DNA from: Kluyvera cryocrescens NBRC 102467
GTDB lineage: Bacteria; Pseudomonadota; Gammaproteobacteria; Enterobacterales; Enterobacteriaceae
Length of the DNA: 64,000 bases
Direction: 5' to 3'
NCBI RefSeq assembly: GCF_001571285.1
Contig: NZ_BCTM01000007.1
Coordinates: forward strand, 124,001-188,000
Below the pieces are notes generated by a model. The model was not told the DNA's origin. It worked only from the letters and a program-made list of their open reading frames with translations, and did no database searches. This document shows, in pieces, positions 37,181 to 49,628 of this stretch. Numbering within the stretch: the stretch's first letter is position 1; every line of letters starts with the position of its first letter. Made by a program: the position numbers and the translations under genes.

Positions 37181-38191
37181 TTACAGGATGTGGCGCTGGA
37201 TTTCAGTGTCTTTGCGATCCAGATAGTGAATCGACTGAATGCGGCGGATGGTGCGTGATTTGCCGCGGATCAGCAGCGTCTCGGTAGTCGCAATATTTCC
37301 CTTGCGGGTGATACCGTCCAGCAGATCGCCTTTGGTGATACCGGTGGCGGAGAAGATAACGTTATCGCTACGCGCCATATCGTCCAGGGTCAGGACTACG
37401 CCAGCTTCAATGCCCATCTCTTTACAACGAGCCAGCTCGTTTTCCCCGATACGACGATTCTCTTCGCTATCGCCTTTAACGTGGTGACGTGCCAGCAGGC
37501 GACCGTGCATATCACCATCGAGTGCGCGAATGACGGCGGCGGAAACCACGCCCTCTGGCGCACCACCGATACCGTACATCACGTCAACTTCACTGTCCGG
37601 CATGCAGGTCAGAATAGAGGCTGCGACGTCGCCGTCTGGGATGGCGAACACGCGCACGCCCAGCTTTTGCAGCTCAGCAATCACGTCGTCGTGGCGCGGC
37701 TTGGCCAGAATGGTGACCGTCAGTTCGCTCAGCGGCTTGTCCAGCGCCCGCGCGACGTTGCGCAGGTTCTCTTCCAGCGGCTTGGTCAGGTCGATAGTGC
37801 CTTTCGCTCCCGGGCCGACAATCAGTTTTTCCATATACATATCAGGCGCGTTGAGGAAGCAGCCCTTGTCGCCAACGGCCAGCACGGCCAGTGCGTTGGC
37901 CTGGCCCATGGCGGTCATACGGGTGCCTTCGATAGGATCGACCGCGATATCCACCGCATCGCCGTTGCCGGTCCCGACGGACTCACCGATGTAAAGCATT
38001 GGCGCTTCATCGATTTCACCTTCGCCAATGACGATAGTACCGTCAATGTTGACCTTGTTGAGCATAATGCGCATGGCGTTGACCGCTGCGCCGTCCGCGG
38101 TATTTTTATCGCCGCGACCCAGCCATTTGTAGCCTGCCAGCGCCGCCGCTTCGGTGACGCGCGAAAATTCGATAGCCAGTTCTCGTCTCAT
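37181..38191 (-). CDS. glpX: Fructose-1,6-bisphosphatase class II GlpX
   Basis: Cytoplasmic Li+-sensitive phosphatase producing fructose 6-phosphate in gluconeogenesis. The 336 aa protein equals E. coli length and has the metal-site motifs GEGEIDEAPMLYIGE and DPIEGTRMTAMGQ, plus GIGGAPEGVVSAAVIRALDG. ATG 38191 is the family start; the frame stays open upstream into recG but that is not coding. In E. coli glpX is the third gene of the GlpR-controlled glpFKX operon. Here it lies 67 bases downstream of recG, away from glpFK, so its transcription must come from its own promoter or read-through from recG. Confidence 0.95.
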   Translation of the reverse strand: MRRELAIEFSRVTEAAALAGYKWLGRGDKNTADGAAVNAMRIMLNKVNIDGTIVIGEGEIDEAPMLYIGESVGTGNGDAVDIAVDPIEGTRMTAMGQANALAVLAVGDKGCFLNAPDMYMEKLIVGPGAKGTIDLTKPLEENLRNVARALDKPLSELTVTILAKPRHDDVIAELQKLGVRVFAIPDGDVAASILTCMPDSEVDVMYGIGGAPEGVVSAAVIRALDGDMHGRLLARHHVKGDSEENRRIGENELARCKEMGIEAGVVLTLDDMARSDNVIFSATGITKGDLLDGITRKGNIATTETLLIRGKSRTIRRIQSIHYLDRKDTEIQRHIL

Positions 38192-38230
38192 TACAAACTC
38201 GTCCAGGAAGTAAAATTGTGCGAAGTTTAG

Positions 38231-38251
38231 CACAGCCCTACGCGGGCTGTG
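38231..38251. repeat. Perfect hairpin between recG and glpX
   Basis: 8-bp stem CACAGCCC/GGGCTGTG with a five-base loop eight bases after the recG stop. On the minus strand it lacks a T-run, so read-through into glpX is possible. Confidence 0.55.
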
Positions 38252-38258
38252 GGTATCG

Positions 38259-40340
38259 CTACGCGTTGGAATAGCGTTCGGTTTCCGGCATCCAGCGCTC
38301 GATGAGCGCATTGGCCTGCTGCGGATAACGTTCATGAATATGGCGCGCCAGGCGCTGAACTTCGGGGATCATGGCCTGGTCGCGGAGCAAATCCGCCACC
38401 TTAAATTCGGCGTTACCGGTCTGGCGAGTGCCGAGCAGCTCACCAGGGCCGCGGATTTCGAGATCTTTTTGCGCAATAACAAAGCCGTCGTTGCTGTCGC
38501 GAAGTACCTGCAGGCGCAGCTGCGCGGTTTTCGACAGCGGTGATTTGTACAGCAGCACGCAGTGGGAAGCCACCGCGCCACGGCCTACGCGACCGCGCAG
38601 CTGGTGGAGCTGCGCTAGCCCAAGGCGTTCGGGGTTTTCGATGATCATGAGGCTGGCGTTGGGGACATCGACGCCAACTTCAATTACCGTTGTCGCAATC
38701 AGCAAATGCAGTTCGCCCTGCTTGAAGGCGTGCATCACTGCCTGCTTCTCGGCGGGTTTCATGCGGCCATGCACCAGGCCGACGTTAAGCTCGGGTAGGG
38801 CCTGTTTTAACTCTTCCCACGTGGCTTCCGCCGCCTGTGCTTCCAGCAGTTCCGACTCTTCGATTAGCGTGCAAACCCAGTAGGCCTGCCGGCCTTCAGT
38901 GGTACAGGCGTTGCGTACCCGGTTAATGATGTCGGGACGACGAGTATCCGGGATGGCGACGGTGGTTACCGGCGTCCTGCCCGGCGGCAGTTCGTCAATC
39001 ACCGAGGTATCAAGATCGGCATAGGCGGTCATTGCCAGGGTGCGCGGAATTGGGGTTGCGGTCATGATCAGCTGATGCGGATGGAACCCCTGCTGCTGGC
39101 CTTTCTCCCACAGCGCCAGACGCTGGTGGACGCCGAAACGGTGCTGTTCATCGATGATCACCAGCGCCAGGCCGTTAAACTGCACCTGCTCCTGGAAGAT
39201 GGCGTGGGTGCCAACAATCATCTGTACCTGGCCGCTGGCAATAGCATCCTGCTGCGCCTGACGCGCTTTGCCTTTCTGCTTGCCGGCGAGCCAGCCGACT
39301 TCGATACCGAGTGGTTCAAACCAATTGCGGAAGTTATTGGCGTGCTGCTCAGCGAGCAGCTCGGTCGGCGCCATCAGCGCTACCTGCTTACCGTGTGTGA
39401 TGGCACGCAGCGCGGCAAGTGCAGCGACCAGCGTTTTACCGGAACCGACGTCGCCTTGTACCAGCCGCATCATGGGGACATCGAGCGCCATGTCGTGCTC
39501 GATCTCCGCCACGACCCGCGCTTGTGCGCCTGTGGGTTTAAACGGCAGAGAGTCGAGAAAGCGTTGTTTCAGTTTGCCCTGAGCGTTAAGGGGCAGAGCG
39601 TGATAGCGCTGCGCACCCGCGCGCAGCGCCAGCATGCTGAGATTGTGCGCCAGCAGTTCTTCGAGAATTAAGCGCTGCTGCGCCGGGTGTTTACCGGTTT
39701 CTAAATCGACGAGCTGAAGCGACGGCGGTGGACGATGCAGCGTGCGCAGCGCCTCCGGTAGGCTCATCATGCCCTGCGCCAGCTCCGGTGGCAGCAGTTC
39801 GCTGATGGCGCAGGTATCCAGCAGGTCCAGCGCCTGGTCGGTGAGCTTGCGCAGCGTCGCCTGTTTAATGCCTTCGGTGGTGGGATAGACCGGAGTTAAG
39901 GTTTCCTGCAAATCCGGAGTGCTGAGATCGCCTTGTACGCGGTATTCCGGGTGGATCATCTCTGCACCGTACTTGCCGCGCTTGGCTTCGCCGTAGGCCA
40001 GCACGCGCCGACCGGTGGCAAGGCTGTTTTTCATTGCCGCGTTGAAGTTGAAAAAGCGCATCGTCAGGATGCCGGTGCCATCGCTTATCTGGCAGGTCAT
40101 CATCCGGCGGCCGCCGAAAGTGATGTTGCAGCTCAGCACTTCACCTTCGACGCTGGCATACACGCCGGGAAGCAGCTCACCGATGGGGTAAAGATGGGTG
40201 CGGTCTTCGTAACGTAATGGCAGATGCAAGAGGAGATCCTGCACCGTATGGAGACCAATTTTTGCCAGCCGGCTGCTCTGCGCGGCACCGACGCCGGTCA
40301 ATGTGTTGAGCGGAACGGCATCCAGCAGACGGCTTTGCAT
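38259..40340 (-). CDS. recG: ATP-dependent DNA helicase RecG
   Basis: Superfamily 2 helicase that remodels stalled replication forks and branch-migrates Holliday junctions. The 693 aa protein equals E. coli RecG: N-terminal wedge domain (LLLHLPLRYEDRTHL), Walker A GDVGSGKT, DEQH box (IIDEQHRFG), TATPIPRTL, motif VI QLRGRVGRG and the C-terminal RecG-specific end. The start MQSRLL at 40340 follows the trmH stop by five bases; an upstream in-frame ATG lies within trmH. Last gene of the gmk-rpoZ-spoT-trmH-recG group. Confidence 0.97.
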   Translation of the reverse strand: MQSRLLDAVPLNTLTGVGAAQSSRLAKIGLHTVQDLLLHLPLRYEDRTHLYPIGELLPGVYASVEGEVLSCNITFGGRRMMTCQISDGTGILTMRFFNFNAAMKNSLATGRRVLAYGEAKRGKYGAEMIHPEYRVQGDLSTPDLQETLTPVYPTTEGIKQATLRKLTDQALDLLDTCAISELLPPELAQGMMSLPEALRTLHRPPPSLQLVDLETGKHPAQQRLILEELLAHNLSMLALRAGAQRYHALPLNAQGKLKQRFLDSLPFKPTGAQARVVAEIEHDMALDVPMMRLVQGDVGSGKTLVAALAALRAITHGKQVALMAPTELLAEQHANNFRNWFEPLGIEVGWLAGKQKGKARQAQQDAIASGQVQMIVGTHAIFQEQVQFNGLALVIIDEQHRFGVHQRLALWEKGQQQGFHPHQLIMTATPIPRTLAMTAYADLDTSVIDELPPGRTPVTTVAIPDTRRPDIINRVRNACTTEGRQAYWVCTLIEESELLEAQAAEATWEELKQALPELNVGLVHGRMKPAEKQAVMHAFKQGELHLLIATTVIEVGVDVPNASLMIIENPERLGLAQLHQLRGRVGRGAVASHCVLLYKSPLSKTAQLRLQVLRDSNDGFVIAQKDLEIRGPGELLGTRQTGNAEFKVADLLRDQAMIPEVQRLARHIHERYPQQANALIERWMPETERYSNA

Positions 40341-40345
40341 AGCGG

Positions 40346-41035
40346 TTACCCCTTGGCCTGCATGGTGGCCCACCATGAGGCATCAGCCTCGACTTCACCC
40401 AGTTCGTTGACGCGAGGGTAGGGCAGTCCTTTACGTTTAGCGACGTTTGCCAGCACCGGGTAGCCACCTTCAAACAACAGGCGCTGTTGTTCTTCATCGG
40501 GCAGCATGCTGTTTTCACGACGATACATGCCGGCGTTTTGCCGCTGGCGCTGTGCTTCATAGAGAATCAGTGCAGAGGCAACGGAGACATTCAGCGACTG
40601 AACCATACCAATCATCGGGATGATGATGTCCTGGTCTGCCAGGTCTAAAGCTTCCTGAGTGATGCCGGTTTTTTCCTGGCCCATTAAAATGCAGGTCGGG
40701 CGAGTATAGTCGATTTCGCGGAAATCCACTGCTTTATCAGATAGATGGGTTGCGAGAATCTGCATTCCCTGGCCCTTAAGATGGCCGACGGCATCGCCGA
40801 TGGTAGGGTGGGTTTTCACCTGAACCCAGCTGTTGCTGCCCGCCGCTGCGGAAGCCATGGTACGCATACGGCTGCTTGGCCAGACGGCGTGAACTTCATG
40901 GACGCCGACTGCGTCGGCGGTGCGAACGATCGCCGAGACATTATGAGGTTTGTGGACCTGCTCCATGCAGACCGTCAGATCAGGCTGACGCCTGGCGAGC
41001 ATCTCACAAATTCGCGCATAACGCTGTGGATTCAT
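40346..41035 (-). CDS. trmH: tRNA (guanosine-18-2'-O)-methyltransferase TrmH
   Basis: SPOUT-class (trefoil knot) methyltransferase that 2'-O-methylates G18 of tRNAs using S-adenosylmethionine. The 229 aa protein matches E. coli: KPHNVSAIVRTADAVGVHEV (motif 1 with catalytic Arg), CILMGQEKTGITQEAL and PMIGMVQSLNVSVASALILYE (knot motifs). The start MNPQRYAR was set by homology. Upstream, 124 bases separate it from spoT and contain a hairpin. Confidence 0.96.
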   Translation of the reverse strand: MNPQRYARICEMLARRQPDLTVCMEQVHKPHNVSAIVRTADAVGVHEVHAVWPSSRMRTMASAAAGSNSWVQVKTHPTIGDAVGHLKGQGMQILATHLSDKAVDFREIDYTRPTCILMGQEKTGITQEALDLADQDIIIPMIGMVQSLNVSVASALILYEAQRQRQNAGMYRRENSMLPDEEQQRLLFEGGYPVLANVAKRKGLPYPRVNELGEVEADASWWATMQAKG

Positions 41036-41080
41036 TGGCACTTCATCCTTCAAATAACCTCGGCGTAAGCTGCACTCACC

Positions 41081-41107
41081 CCCGCAACATTTCGAATGTG
41101 TTGCGGG
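41081..41107. repeat. Hairpin in the spoT-trmH spacer
   Basis: 9-bp stem (CCCGCAACA with TGTTGCGGG, minus-strand reading) and 9-base loop in the 124-base spacer. No T-run follows, so it may be a processing or stability structure. Confidence 0.5.
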
Positions 41108-41159
41108 AGAATTCATTCATCTGCCGCCTTGCGCAGGGCGAATGATGTTGTGTCTAAAA

Positions 41160-43274
41160 CTAGTTACGGTTACGAGTGACTTTGATGACGTCTGGCATGA
41201 CGCGAATTTTGCGCATGATGTTGGCCAGATGCACGCGGTCGCGAGCGGTCAGACGGATAAACGCGCTATAAACGCGACCGTCTTTTTCTTCCGTATTCAA
41301 ACTTTGAATATTGGATGTCGCGGTATTGATGGCGGCCGTCAGGTTGGCTAACGCCCCCTGATGGTTGAACATATCGACCTTAATCTCGGTGATAAATTCC
41401 TGCGCCGTTTCTTTGTCCCACTCTACCGCCATGAATTTCTCAGGTTCTTTCTGATAGCCGCGAATGTTGCGACAGGATTCATGGTGGATAACCAAGCCTT
41501 TGCCCGGGCTGACGTGAGCAATAATCGGGTCACCGGGGATTGGACGGCAGCATTTCGCGAAAGTGATCAGCACGCCATCAGCGCCTTTAATCGGCAGATG
41601 AGTCAGACCAGAGGCGCCCGGTGCGAGAGGCGTGGCTTCACCCTGCTGAAGATTCTTGGCGACCACTACGCTCATGGCATTGCCGAGGCCGATTTCCGCC
41701 AGCAGGTCATCGAGCGTGGTCAATCGCATGCGATCCAGCTCGCGTTGAATATGTTCTGGTGAAATTTCAGCCAGCTTGCGGCTCCCGCCCAACGCGTGAT
41801 TAAGCAGACGACGGCCCAGACTGACGGAGTCGTCGCGCTTGAGGTTTTTCAGCATTTGGCGGATTTTGGCGCGCGCTTTCGAGCTGACGACAAAATTGAG
41901 CCATGCGGCGTTTGGACGTGCGCCCGGTGCGGTAATAATTTCAACCGTTTGGCCGCTGGAGAGTGGCTGCGACAGCGGATAAGGCTGACGATCAACGCGT
42001 GCCCCCACGCAGGCATGGCCGATATCGGTATGCACGGCGTAGGCAAAGTCCACCGGTGTCGCACCGGCAGGCAGTTCGACAATGCGGCCTTCCGGGGTGA
42101 AAACGTAAATCTCATCCGGGAAGAGATCGGATTTCACGCTTTCAATAAATTCAAATGAGCTACCGGCGCTTTGCTGCAGCTCCAGCAGGCTCTGCATCCA
42201 GCGCTGTGCGCGGATTTGTGCGGTCGTGCTGCTTTCACCACCGTGTTCTTTGTAGGCCCAGTGCGCCGCCACACCCATCTCTGCCATCTGATCCATATCT
42301 TCAGTACGGATTTGCACTTCAACCGGCACGCCGTGCGGCCCAATCATTGATGTGTGCAGGGATTGGTATCCGTTGGCCTTAGGGATGGCGATGTAGTCTT
42401 TAACGCGGCCCGGACGGGGTTTATACAGGCTGTGCATCTGCCCCAGAACGCGGTAACAGGTATCGAGATCGTGAACGATCACGCGGAAGGCGTAGATGTC
42501 CATGATCGAGTGAAAACGCTGCTCTTTGAGCACCATTTTGCAGTAAATCGAGTAAAGATGCTTTTCGCGACCGCTGACGCGGCACGGGATTCCTGCTTCC
42601 TGCAAACGCCCTTCAATCTCAGAGAGGATTTTTTGAATCATCTCTTTACGGTTACCACGCGCGGCTTTAACCACCTCTTTAATGACGCGGTAGCGGTTAG
42701 GGTACAGCGCTTCAAAGCCCAACTCTTCGAGCTCGGTTTTGATGTGATGGATACCTAAACGGTGTGCCAGCGGACTGTAAATTTCGAGCGTTTCGCGGGC
42801 AATGCGGCGGCGTTTATCCGGGCGTAATGAGCCCAGCGTGCGCATGTTATGGGTGCGGTCTGCAAGCTTGATGAGGATGACGCGGATATCCTGCACCATC
42901 GCCATAATCATTTTGCGAAAGTTTTCGGCCTGCGCCTCTTTCTTATCGCGGAACTTGAGCTTATCAAGTTTCGACACCCCCTCTACCAGCTCAGCAACGC
43001 TCTTACCAAAGAGCTGTTCCATATCCTGGTAGGTTGCGGGGGTATCTTCAATCACGTCATGCAGCAGGGCAGCCATGAGCGTTTCATAGTCGAGTTTCAT
43101 CTCGGCCAGAATGCAGGCTACCGCGACCGGGTGCGTGATATAGGGTTCACCGCTTGAACGTGTCTGCCCCTCGTGAGCGTCACGTGCAACGAGATAGGCC
43201 TGCCGAAGACGCTTGATCTGGTCTTCCGGCAGGTAGTGTTGAATCAGCTGATTCAGGCTCTCAAACAGATACAA
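41160..43274 (-). CDS. spoT: Bifunctional (p)ppGpp synthetase/hydrolase SpoT
   Basis: Cytoplasmic enzyme that mainly degrades and weakly makes the stringent alarmone. The 704 aa protein shows an intact HD hydrolase domain (HPVAVACILAEM, LLHDVIEDT), a synthetase domain with the SpoT-type REKHLYSIYCKM and YRVLGQMHSLYKPRPGRVKDYIA, a TGS domain (FTPEGRIVELPAGATPVDFAYAVHT), a CCRPIPGD zinc-finger region and a C-terminal ACT domain. Two residues longer than E. coli. It lies 18 bases after rpoZ, the conserved operon order. Confidence 0.97.
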   Translation of the reverse strand: MYLFESLNQLIQHYLPEDQIKRLRQAYLVARDAHEGQTRSSGEPYITHPVAVACILAEMKLDYETLMAALLHDVIEDTPATYQDMEQLFGKSVAELVEGVSKLDKLKFRDKKEAQAENFRKMIMAMVQDIRVILIKLADRTHNMRTLGSLRPDKRRRIARETLEIYSPLAHRLGIHHIKTELEELGFEALYPNRYRVIKEVVKAARGNRKEMIQKILSEIEGRLQEAGIPCRVSGREKHLYSIYCKMVLKEQRFHSIMDIYAFRVIVHDLDTCYRVLGQMHSLYKPRPGRVKDYIAIPKANGYQSLHTSMIGPHGVPVEVQIRTEDMDQMAEMGVAAHWAYKEHGGESSTTAQIRAQRWMQSLLELQQSAGSSFEFIESVKSDLFPDEIYVFTPEGRIVELPAGATPVDFAYAVHTDIGHACVGARVDRQPYPLSQPLSSGQTVEIITAPGARPNAAWLNFVVSSKARAKIRQMLKNLKRDDSVSLGRRLLNHALGGSRKLAEISPEHIQRELDRMRLTTLDDLLAEIGLGNAMSVVVAKNLQQGEATPLAPGASGLTHLPIKGADGVLITFAKCCRPIPGDPIIAHVSPGKGLVIHHESCRNIRGYQKEPEKFMAVEWDKETAQEFITEIKVDMFNHQGALANLTAAINTATSNIQSLNTEEKDGRVYSAFIRLTARDRVHLANIMRKIRVMPDVIKVTRNRN

Positions 43275-43292
43275 GGGCGACCCGCAATCTAA

Positions 43293-43568
43293 TTAACGAC
43301 GACCTTCAGCAATAGCGGTAACAGCCTGTAATTCAGCGGCTTCCTGCTCTTGCTGTTCCTGGCGCTCACGCACGTCGAGGATCTGGTTATTGATCAGACC
43401 TTCTTCGATTTCGCGCAGTGCGATTACGGTGGTTTTATCGTTTTCTTCCGGTACTAACGGATCTTTTCCGCCAACCTGCATCTGACGAGCGCGACGCGCG
43501 GCGACCAGTACCAGGTCAAAACGGTTACCAATTTTCTCTACAGCGTCCTGAACAGTTACGCGTGCCAT
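43293..43568 (-). CDS. rpoZ: RNA polymerase omega subunit RpoZ
   Basis: 91 aa subunit that helps fold beta' and forms one of the ppGpp sites on RNA polymerase. The sequence [30 protein letters not shown] is the family signature. It sits between gmk and spoT, joining alarmone target and alarmone enzyme in one operon. Confidence 0.97.
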
Positions 43569-43621
43569 ACTTTAGTGCTCCACAGGTGAAGAAATAACGG
43601 GGCATGATACTGAAAGTGGGT

Positions 43622-46792
<3,171 letters not shown>

Positions 46793-47001
46793 ATTCGCTC
46801 CCGGAATGAATGGCTGGAGGTTAGCGATTTGTGCGCTCCATCACGATTGAGATTTTCTAAGGCAAAGCAATTTGAATTATAAAATCTAATTTAATGATTT
46901 ATTTCGCGTCGTTTTATTACGGGTTTTGGTGTGTTTTGTGATGTTTTTTATGATTAGAAAAAATAATCGTTTTTTTGAAGGCGAGGAAAAGGTTTGGATG
47001 G

Positions 47002-47027
47002 AAAAAGCCGCTTCGGAATGAAGCGGC
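47002..47027 (-). terminator. Intrinsic terminator after cptA
   Basis: Minus-strand stem GCCGCTTC/GAAGCGGC with five-base loop followed by TTTTTCC, 10 bases after the cptA stop. Confidence 0.85.
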
Positions 47028-47037
47028 CTGATGGCAA

Positions 47038-48771
47038 TTACTGATTACCCGTCTGTTCGCCGTAAGGCAGGGTATCGTAATCCGTTAGCGCTTTTTTATT
47101 GTACGGGTTGCCAATCCATCGAGTGGATTCGACAAACTGTGGGCTGGTCAGCGCACGGGTGGCGTCATAATCGTCATAGCTTAATCCAGCCAAATCAGAC
47201 CAGGTATGAATCAGCTCCGAGCTGCTGTACTTACGATTAACAATCTGCGAGAAATCTCGTGGATGAGCCTCGTGCCATTTTTCCGACGTCCACAGCAGGA
47301 ATGGAATGGTGTACATATGACGCGTAGGTTCTTGCTCGTTACGCCCCTGTGTTTTATGCGGCGGCGTGTCGTAGACCTCTTCCCCGTGATCGGAGAAGTA
47401 CAGCAGGAAACCGTTCGGATCGGTGGCCTTGTAGTCCTTAATCAGACTGGAGACCACAAAGTCATTGTAAAGGTTAGCGTTGTCATAATTATTGTAAGTC
47501 GCCTGCTCGTCCTTGGTCAGACCCGCTGGCATCGTGTCGGTTTTACCAGAGAATTTGTTCCAGTTTTCCGGGTAGCGATACTCGTAGTTAATATGCGTCC
47601 CCAGCAAGTGAACAATAATAAACTTCTTCGGCGCAGGGTCAGCCAGAACCTGTTTAAACGGTGCCAGAACGTTGGAATCATATTCACGTGCGCTCTGGGT
47701 ACGCTGTTGGTTCATGTAAAACTGCTGATCGGTTTGCTTAGAGAATACCGTGAGCATAGTGTTGCGTGAGGTCATGGTCTGCTGGTTGGTGATCCAGAAG
47801 GTCTTATAGCCTGCCTGTTTCATCAAGTTCATCAGCGACGGTTTGGTCAGATACAAATCGGGATTCTTTTCATTAGCAAACGTCAGCGCCTGCTGCAAAA
47901 TCTCGATGGTATACGGACGTGAGGTCACGACATCATTGAAAACGGTGAAGTTAGGATCGGACTTATGCAGCGCGTCCAGCTCCGGCGTGGTTTCACGTGG
48001 ATAACCGTAAAGGCTCATATGCCCGCGTTGTGTAGACTCACCGATCACCAGAACCAACGTACGCGGCGCAGTGCCGGTGCTGTCTTTCAAATTCGCCAGC
48101 GGCGGGAGCGCGTGGTTGTCATTGAGTAACCGGGTCAGGCTGTCTAACTGATGGTGGTACTGATAATAACCGGTGATGAACTGCCATGGCGCGGCAGGTG
48201 CGAGGCGTGTAGAAATGCCATCAAGCACATCGCCAGCCGGTTTTCCCTTGATAATAATCCCATTTACCAGAGGATTCAGGATCAGCCCATACAACAAGGC
48301 GAAGGAGACCAGCCAGCGCCATGGGGTTGGAATATACACTGGGCGGAGACGCGTCCAGAGTGCAATGGCGATTGCCGTATAAACCAGTGCGACCAACACG
48401 ATTTTCAGGCTGAAATACTGACTAAAGAACTCACCCGCTTCATTGGTGTTGGTTTCAAACATCACAAATAAAACACTTTGCGAGAACTCCTGCCCATAAA
48501 TAACGTAATAGCTAATTGCCGCTAGCGACGCGCCCCACAGCACGATACCGATAATGGCACCGATAATCCGGGTGTGTTTTGGAAACAGGAATACTGGGAC
48601 CAGCCATAACAGGCTAAATAGAATGGAGTCGCGTAAACCGGTGGATCCGCTATAGCCCGTCAGGTAGATAACAAGCTGCAGTGCTGTGGAAAAGAAACAG
48701 AAATACAATACGGCCCAGCCAAGGGCTTTCCAGCTAAAAGCTGGAGTCGTCTGAGTGTCGGTGAATTGCAT
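47038..48771 (-). CDS. cptA: Phosphoethanolamine transferase CptA
   Basis: Inner-membrane enzyme that adds phosphoethanolamine to the lipopolysaccharide core (heptose), altering surface charge. The 577 aa length equals E. coli CptA (YijP/EptC), with near-identical blocks. Five N-terminal membrane helices lead to a periplasmic sulfatase-like domain: nucleophile region LVIGESTQRGHMSLYGY, HLLGTHINYEYRYP and FSDHGEEVYD. E. coli carries this gene near argE/ppc at about 89 min, so its position beside yicG is a relocation or an independent acquisition. Confidence 0.93.
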   Translation of the reverse strand: MQFTDTQTTPAFSWKALGWAVLYFCFFSTALQLVIYLTGYSGSTGLRDSILFSLLWLVPVFLFPKHTRIIGAIIGIVLWGASLAAISYYVIYGQEFSQSVLFVMFETNTNEAGEFFSQYFSLKIVLVALVYTAIAIALWTRLRPVYIPTPWRWLVSFALLYGLILNPLVNGIIIKGKPAGDVLDGISTRLAPAAPWQFITGYYQYHHQLDSLTRLLNDNHALPPLANLKDSTGTAPRTLVLVIGESTQRGHMSLYGYPRETTPELDALHKSDPNFTVFNDVVTSRPYTIEILQQALTFANEKNPDLYLTKPSLMNLMKQAGYKTFWITNQQTMTSRNTMLTVFSKQTDQQFYMNQQRTQSAREYDSNVLAPFKQVLADPAPKKFIIVHLLGTHINYEYRYPENWNKFSGKTDTMPAGLTKDEQATYNNYDNANLYNDFVVSSLIKDYKATDPNGFLLYFSDHGEEVYDTPPHKTQGRNEQEPTRHMYTIPFLLWTSEKWHEAHPRDFSQIVNRKYSSSELIHTWSDLAGLSYDDYDATRALTSPQFVESTRWIGNPYNKKALTDYDTLPYGEQTGNQ

Positions 48772-49006
48772 ACGTTTAACTTAATGTGAGGTTAAGGCGG
48801 CCAGTTTAGCTACCAATGCTTAAGAAATAATTAGCTCGATATCAGAACGCATAGCTGATAGGCCTAATACCTGGAGGGGTATAAGCATAAGCTGAATTTA
48901 ATTAAAGGATGGCGTTCTGTAGTATCGCATTTTTTCCATAATCGCCCTTTCTTGAAAGGCTGGATAATAATGCAACGATGATGGGTAAAAAGAAACTACT
49001 AGAATT

Positions 49007-49034
49007 AAAAAATGCCCGCCAAAAGGCGGGCATT
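49007..49034 (-). terminator. Intrinsic terminator, probably the original yicC terminator
   Basis: Minus-strand stem AATGCCCGCC/GGCGGGCATT with TTTT loop and a T-rich tail. It points away from the mobile element and lies 25 bases past the left copy of the yicC 3' end, the expected place for the native yicC terminator before insertion. Confidence 0.8.
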
Positions 49035-49058
49035 GTTGCTTCATTGAATAATGTAAAA

Positions 49059-49079
49059 TTATTCGATGTTCTGAATCTG
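49059..49079. other. Left attachment site (old yicC 3' end)
   Basis: 21 bases equal to the yicC 3' end at 57001-57021 except at two positions; the right 14 bases ATGTTCTGAATCTG are identical. On the minus strand both copies encode Gln-Ile-Gln-Asn-Ile-Glu-stop, the differences being synonymous. This marks the junction of the integrated element. Confidence 0.85.
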
Positions 49080-49144
49080 AATATTGAATTGTGGGTTATA
49101 TTTATTGATATTTAAATGATTTTTGTTTTTATGGTTTTGCTTGT

Positions 49145-49162
49145 GTACACGTAGGGGTACAT
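49145..49162 (+). repeat. Left arm-type repeat of the element
   Basis: TGTACACGTAGGGGTACA, 66 bases inside the left core. A nearly identical direct copy is at 56874-56891. Such paired subterminal repeats are typical integrase arm-binding sites. Confidence 0.65.
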
Positions 49163-49223
49163 TGATTTACAGGGATTACAATTTTTATTGTGTGATTTAT
49201 GACCAATTGTAATTTTGTGTAAG

Positions 49224-49505
49224 TCACGCCGTGATCTTCATTAAAACATTATCAACAAAAACCCATTCGGGGTGAGAGGTGGGCGCTGGCATTTTTGTTT
49301 TACGTTCGCGCCGTGGATCTGCGATTTCAAATGCTGTCGTCATAAAGCGATAAGTCGCCGCCTCAGCCCATGCCTGGGTAAAGCCATACCGCCGTAGCTC
49401 ATGTATTAGCGCCTCTTCATCCAGTTCCAGTCCGTACACCTCATCAGCGATAGCTGCTGCGATTTCAAGACGTGTACTATTCGGCAGGCGATTCACATTC
49501 AGCAT
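49224..49505 (-). CDS. Unknown small element protein (93 aa)
   Basis: Not recognised. Acidic helical N-terminal half (STRLEIAAAIADEVYGLELDEEALIHELRRYGF) and a basic C-terminal part. ATG 49505 is preferred because GGAG lies six bases upstream; ATG 49517 is the alternative. It is the last gene before the left attachment site and may be a late or accessory satellite gene. Confidence 0.6.
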   Translation of the reverse strand: MLNVNRLPNSTRLEIAAAIADEVYGLELDEEALIHELRRYGFTQAWAEAATYRFMTTAFEIADPRRERKTKMPAPTSHPEWVFVDNVLMKITA

Positions 49506-49565
49506 GACAGGCTCCATCAGGTCAAAAGAAACCGCCTTTCGGCGGCGCTTGGCAGTGAGGGAAGG

Positions 49566-49628
49566 TTACGGGCAGATAAGCATCAGGTAGCAGTACAGCA
49601 TCACACAGAGCGCATATGCCTCAGTCAT
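49566..49628 (-). CDS. Tiny hydrophobic Cys-rich peptide (20 aa)
   Basis: A 20-codon frame whose ATG overlaps the stop of the preceding gene as ATGA and has GGGG five to eight bases upstream. The peptide starts MTEAYALCVMLYCYLM and contains three cysteines among mainly hydrophobic residues, enough for one short membrane helix. Translational coupling and composition argue for a real small membrane peptide; no family is recognised. Confidence 0.4.
   Translation of the reverse strand: MTEAYALCVMLYCYLMLICP

Noticed and set aside
38192-38335. Extended N-terminus for GlpX
   Set aside because: The added residues overlap the recG end and have no counterpart in GlpX; the family start is at 38191.
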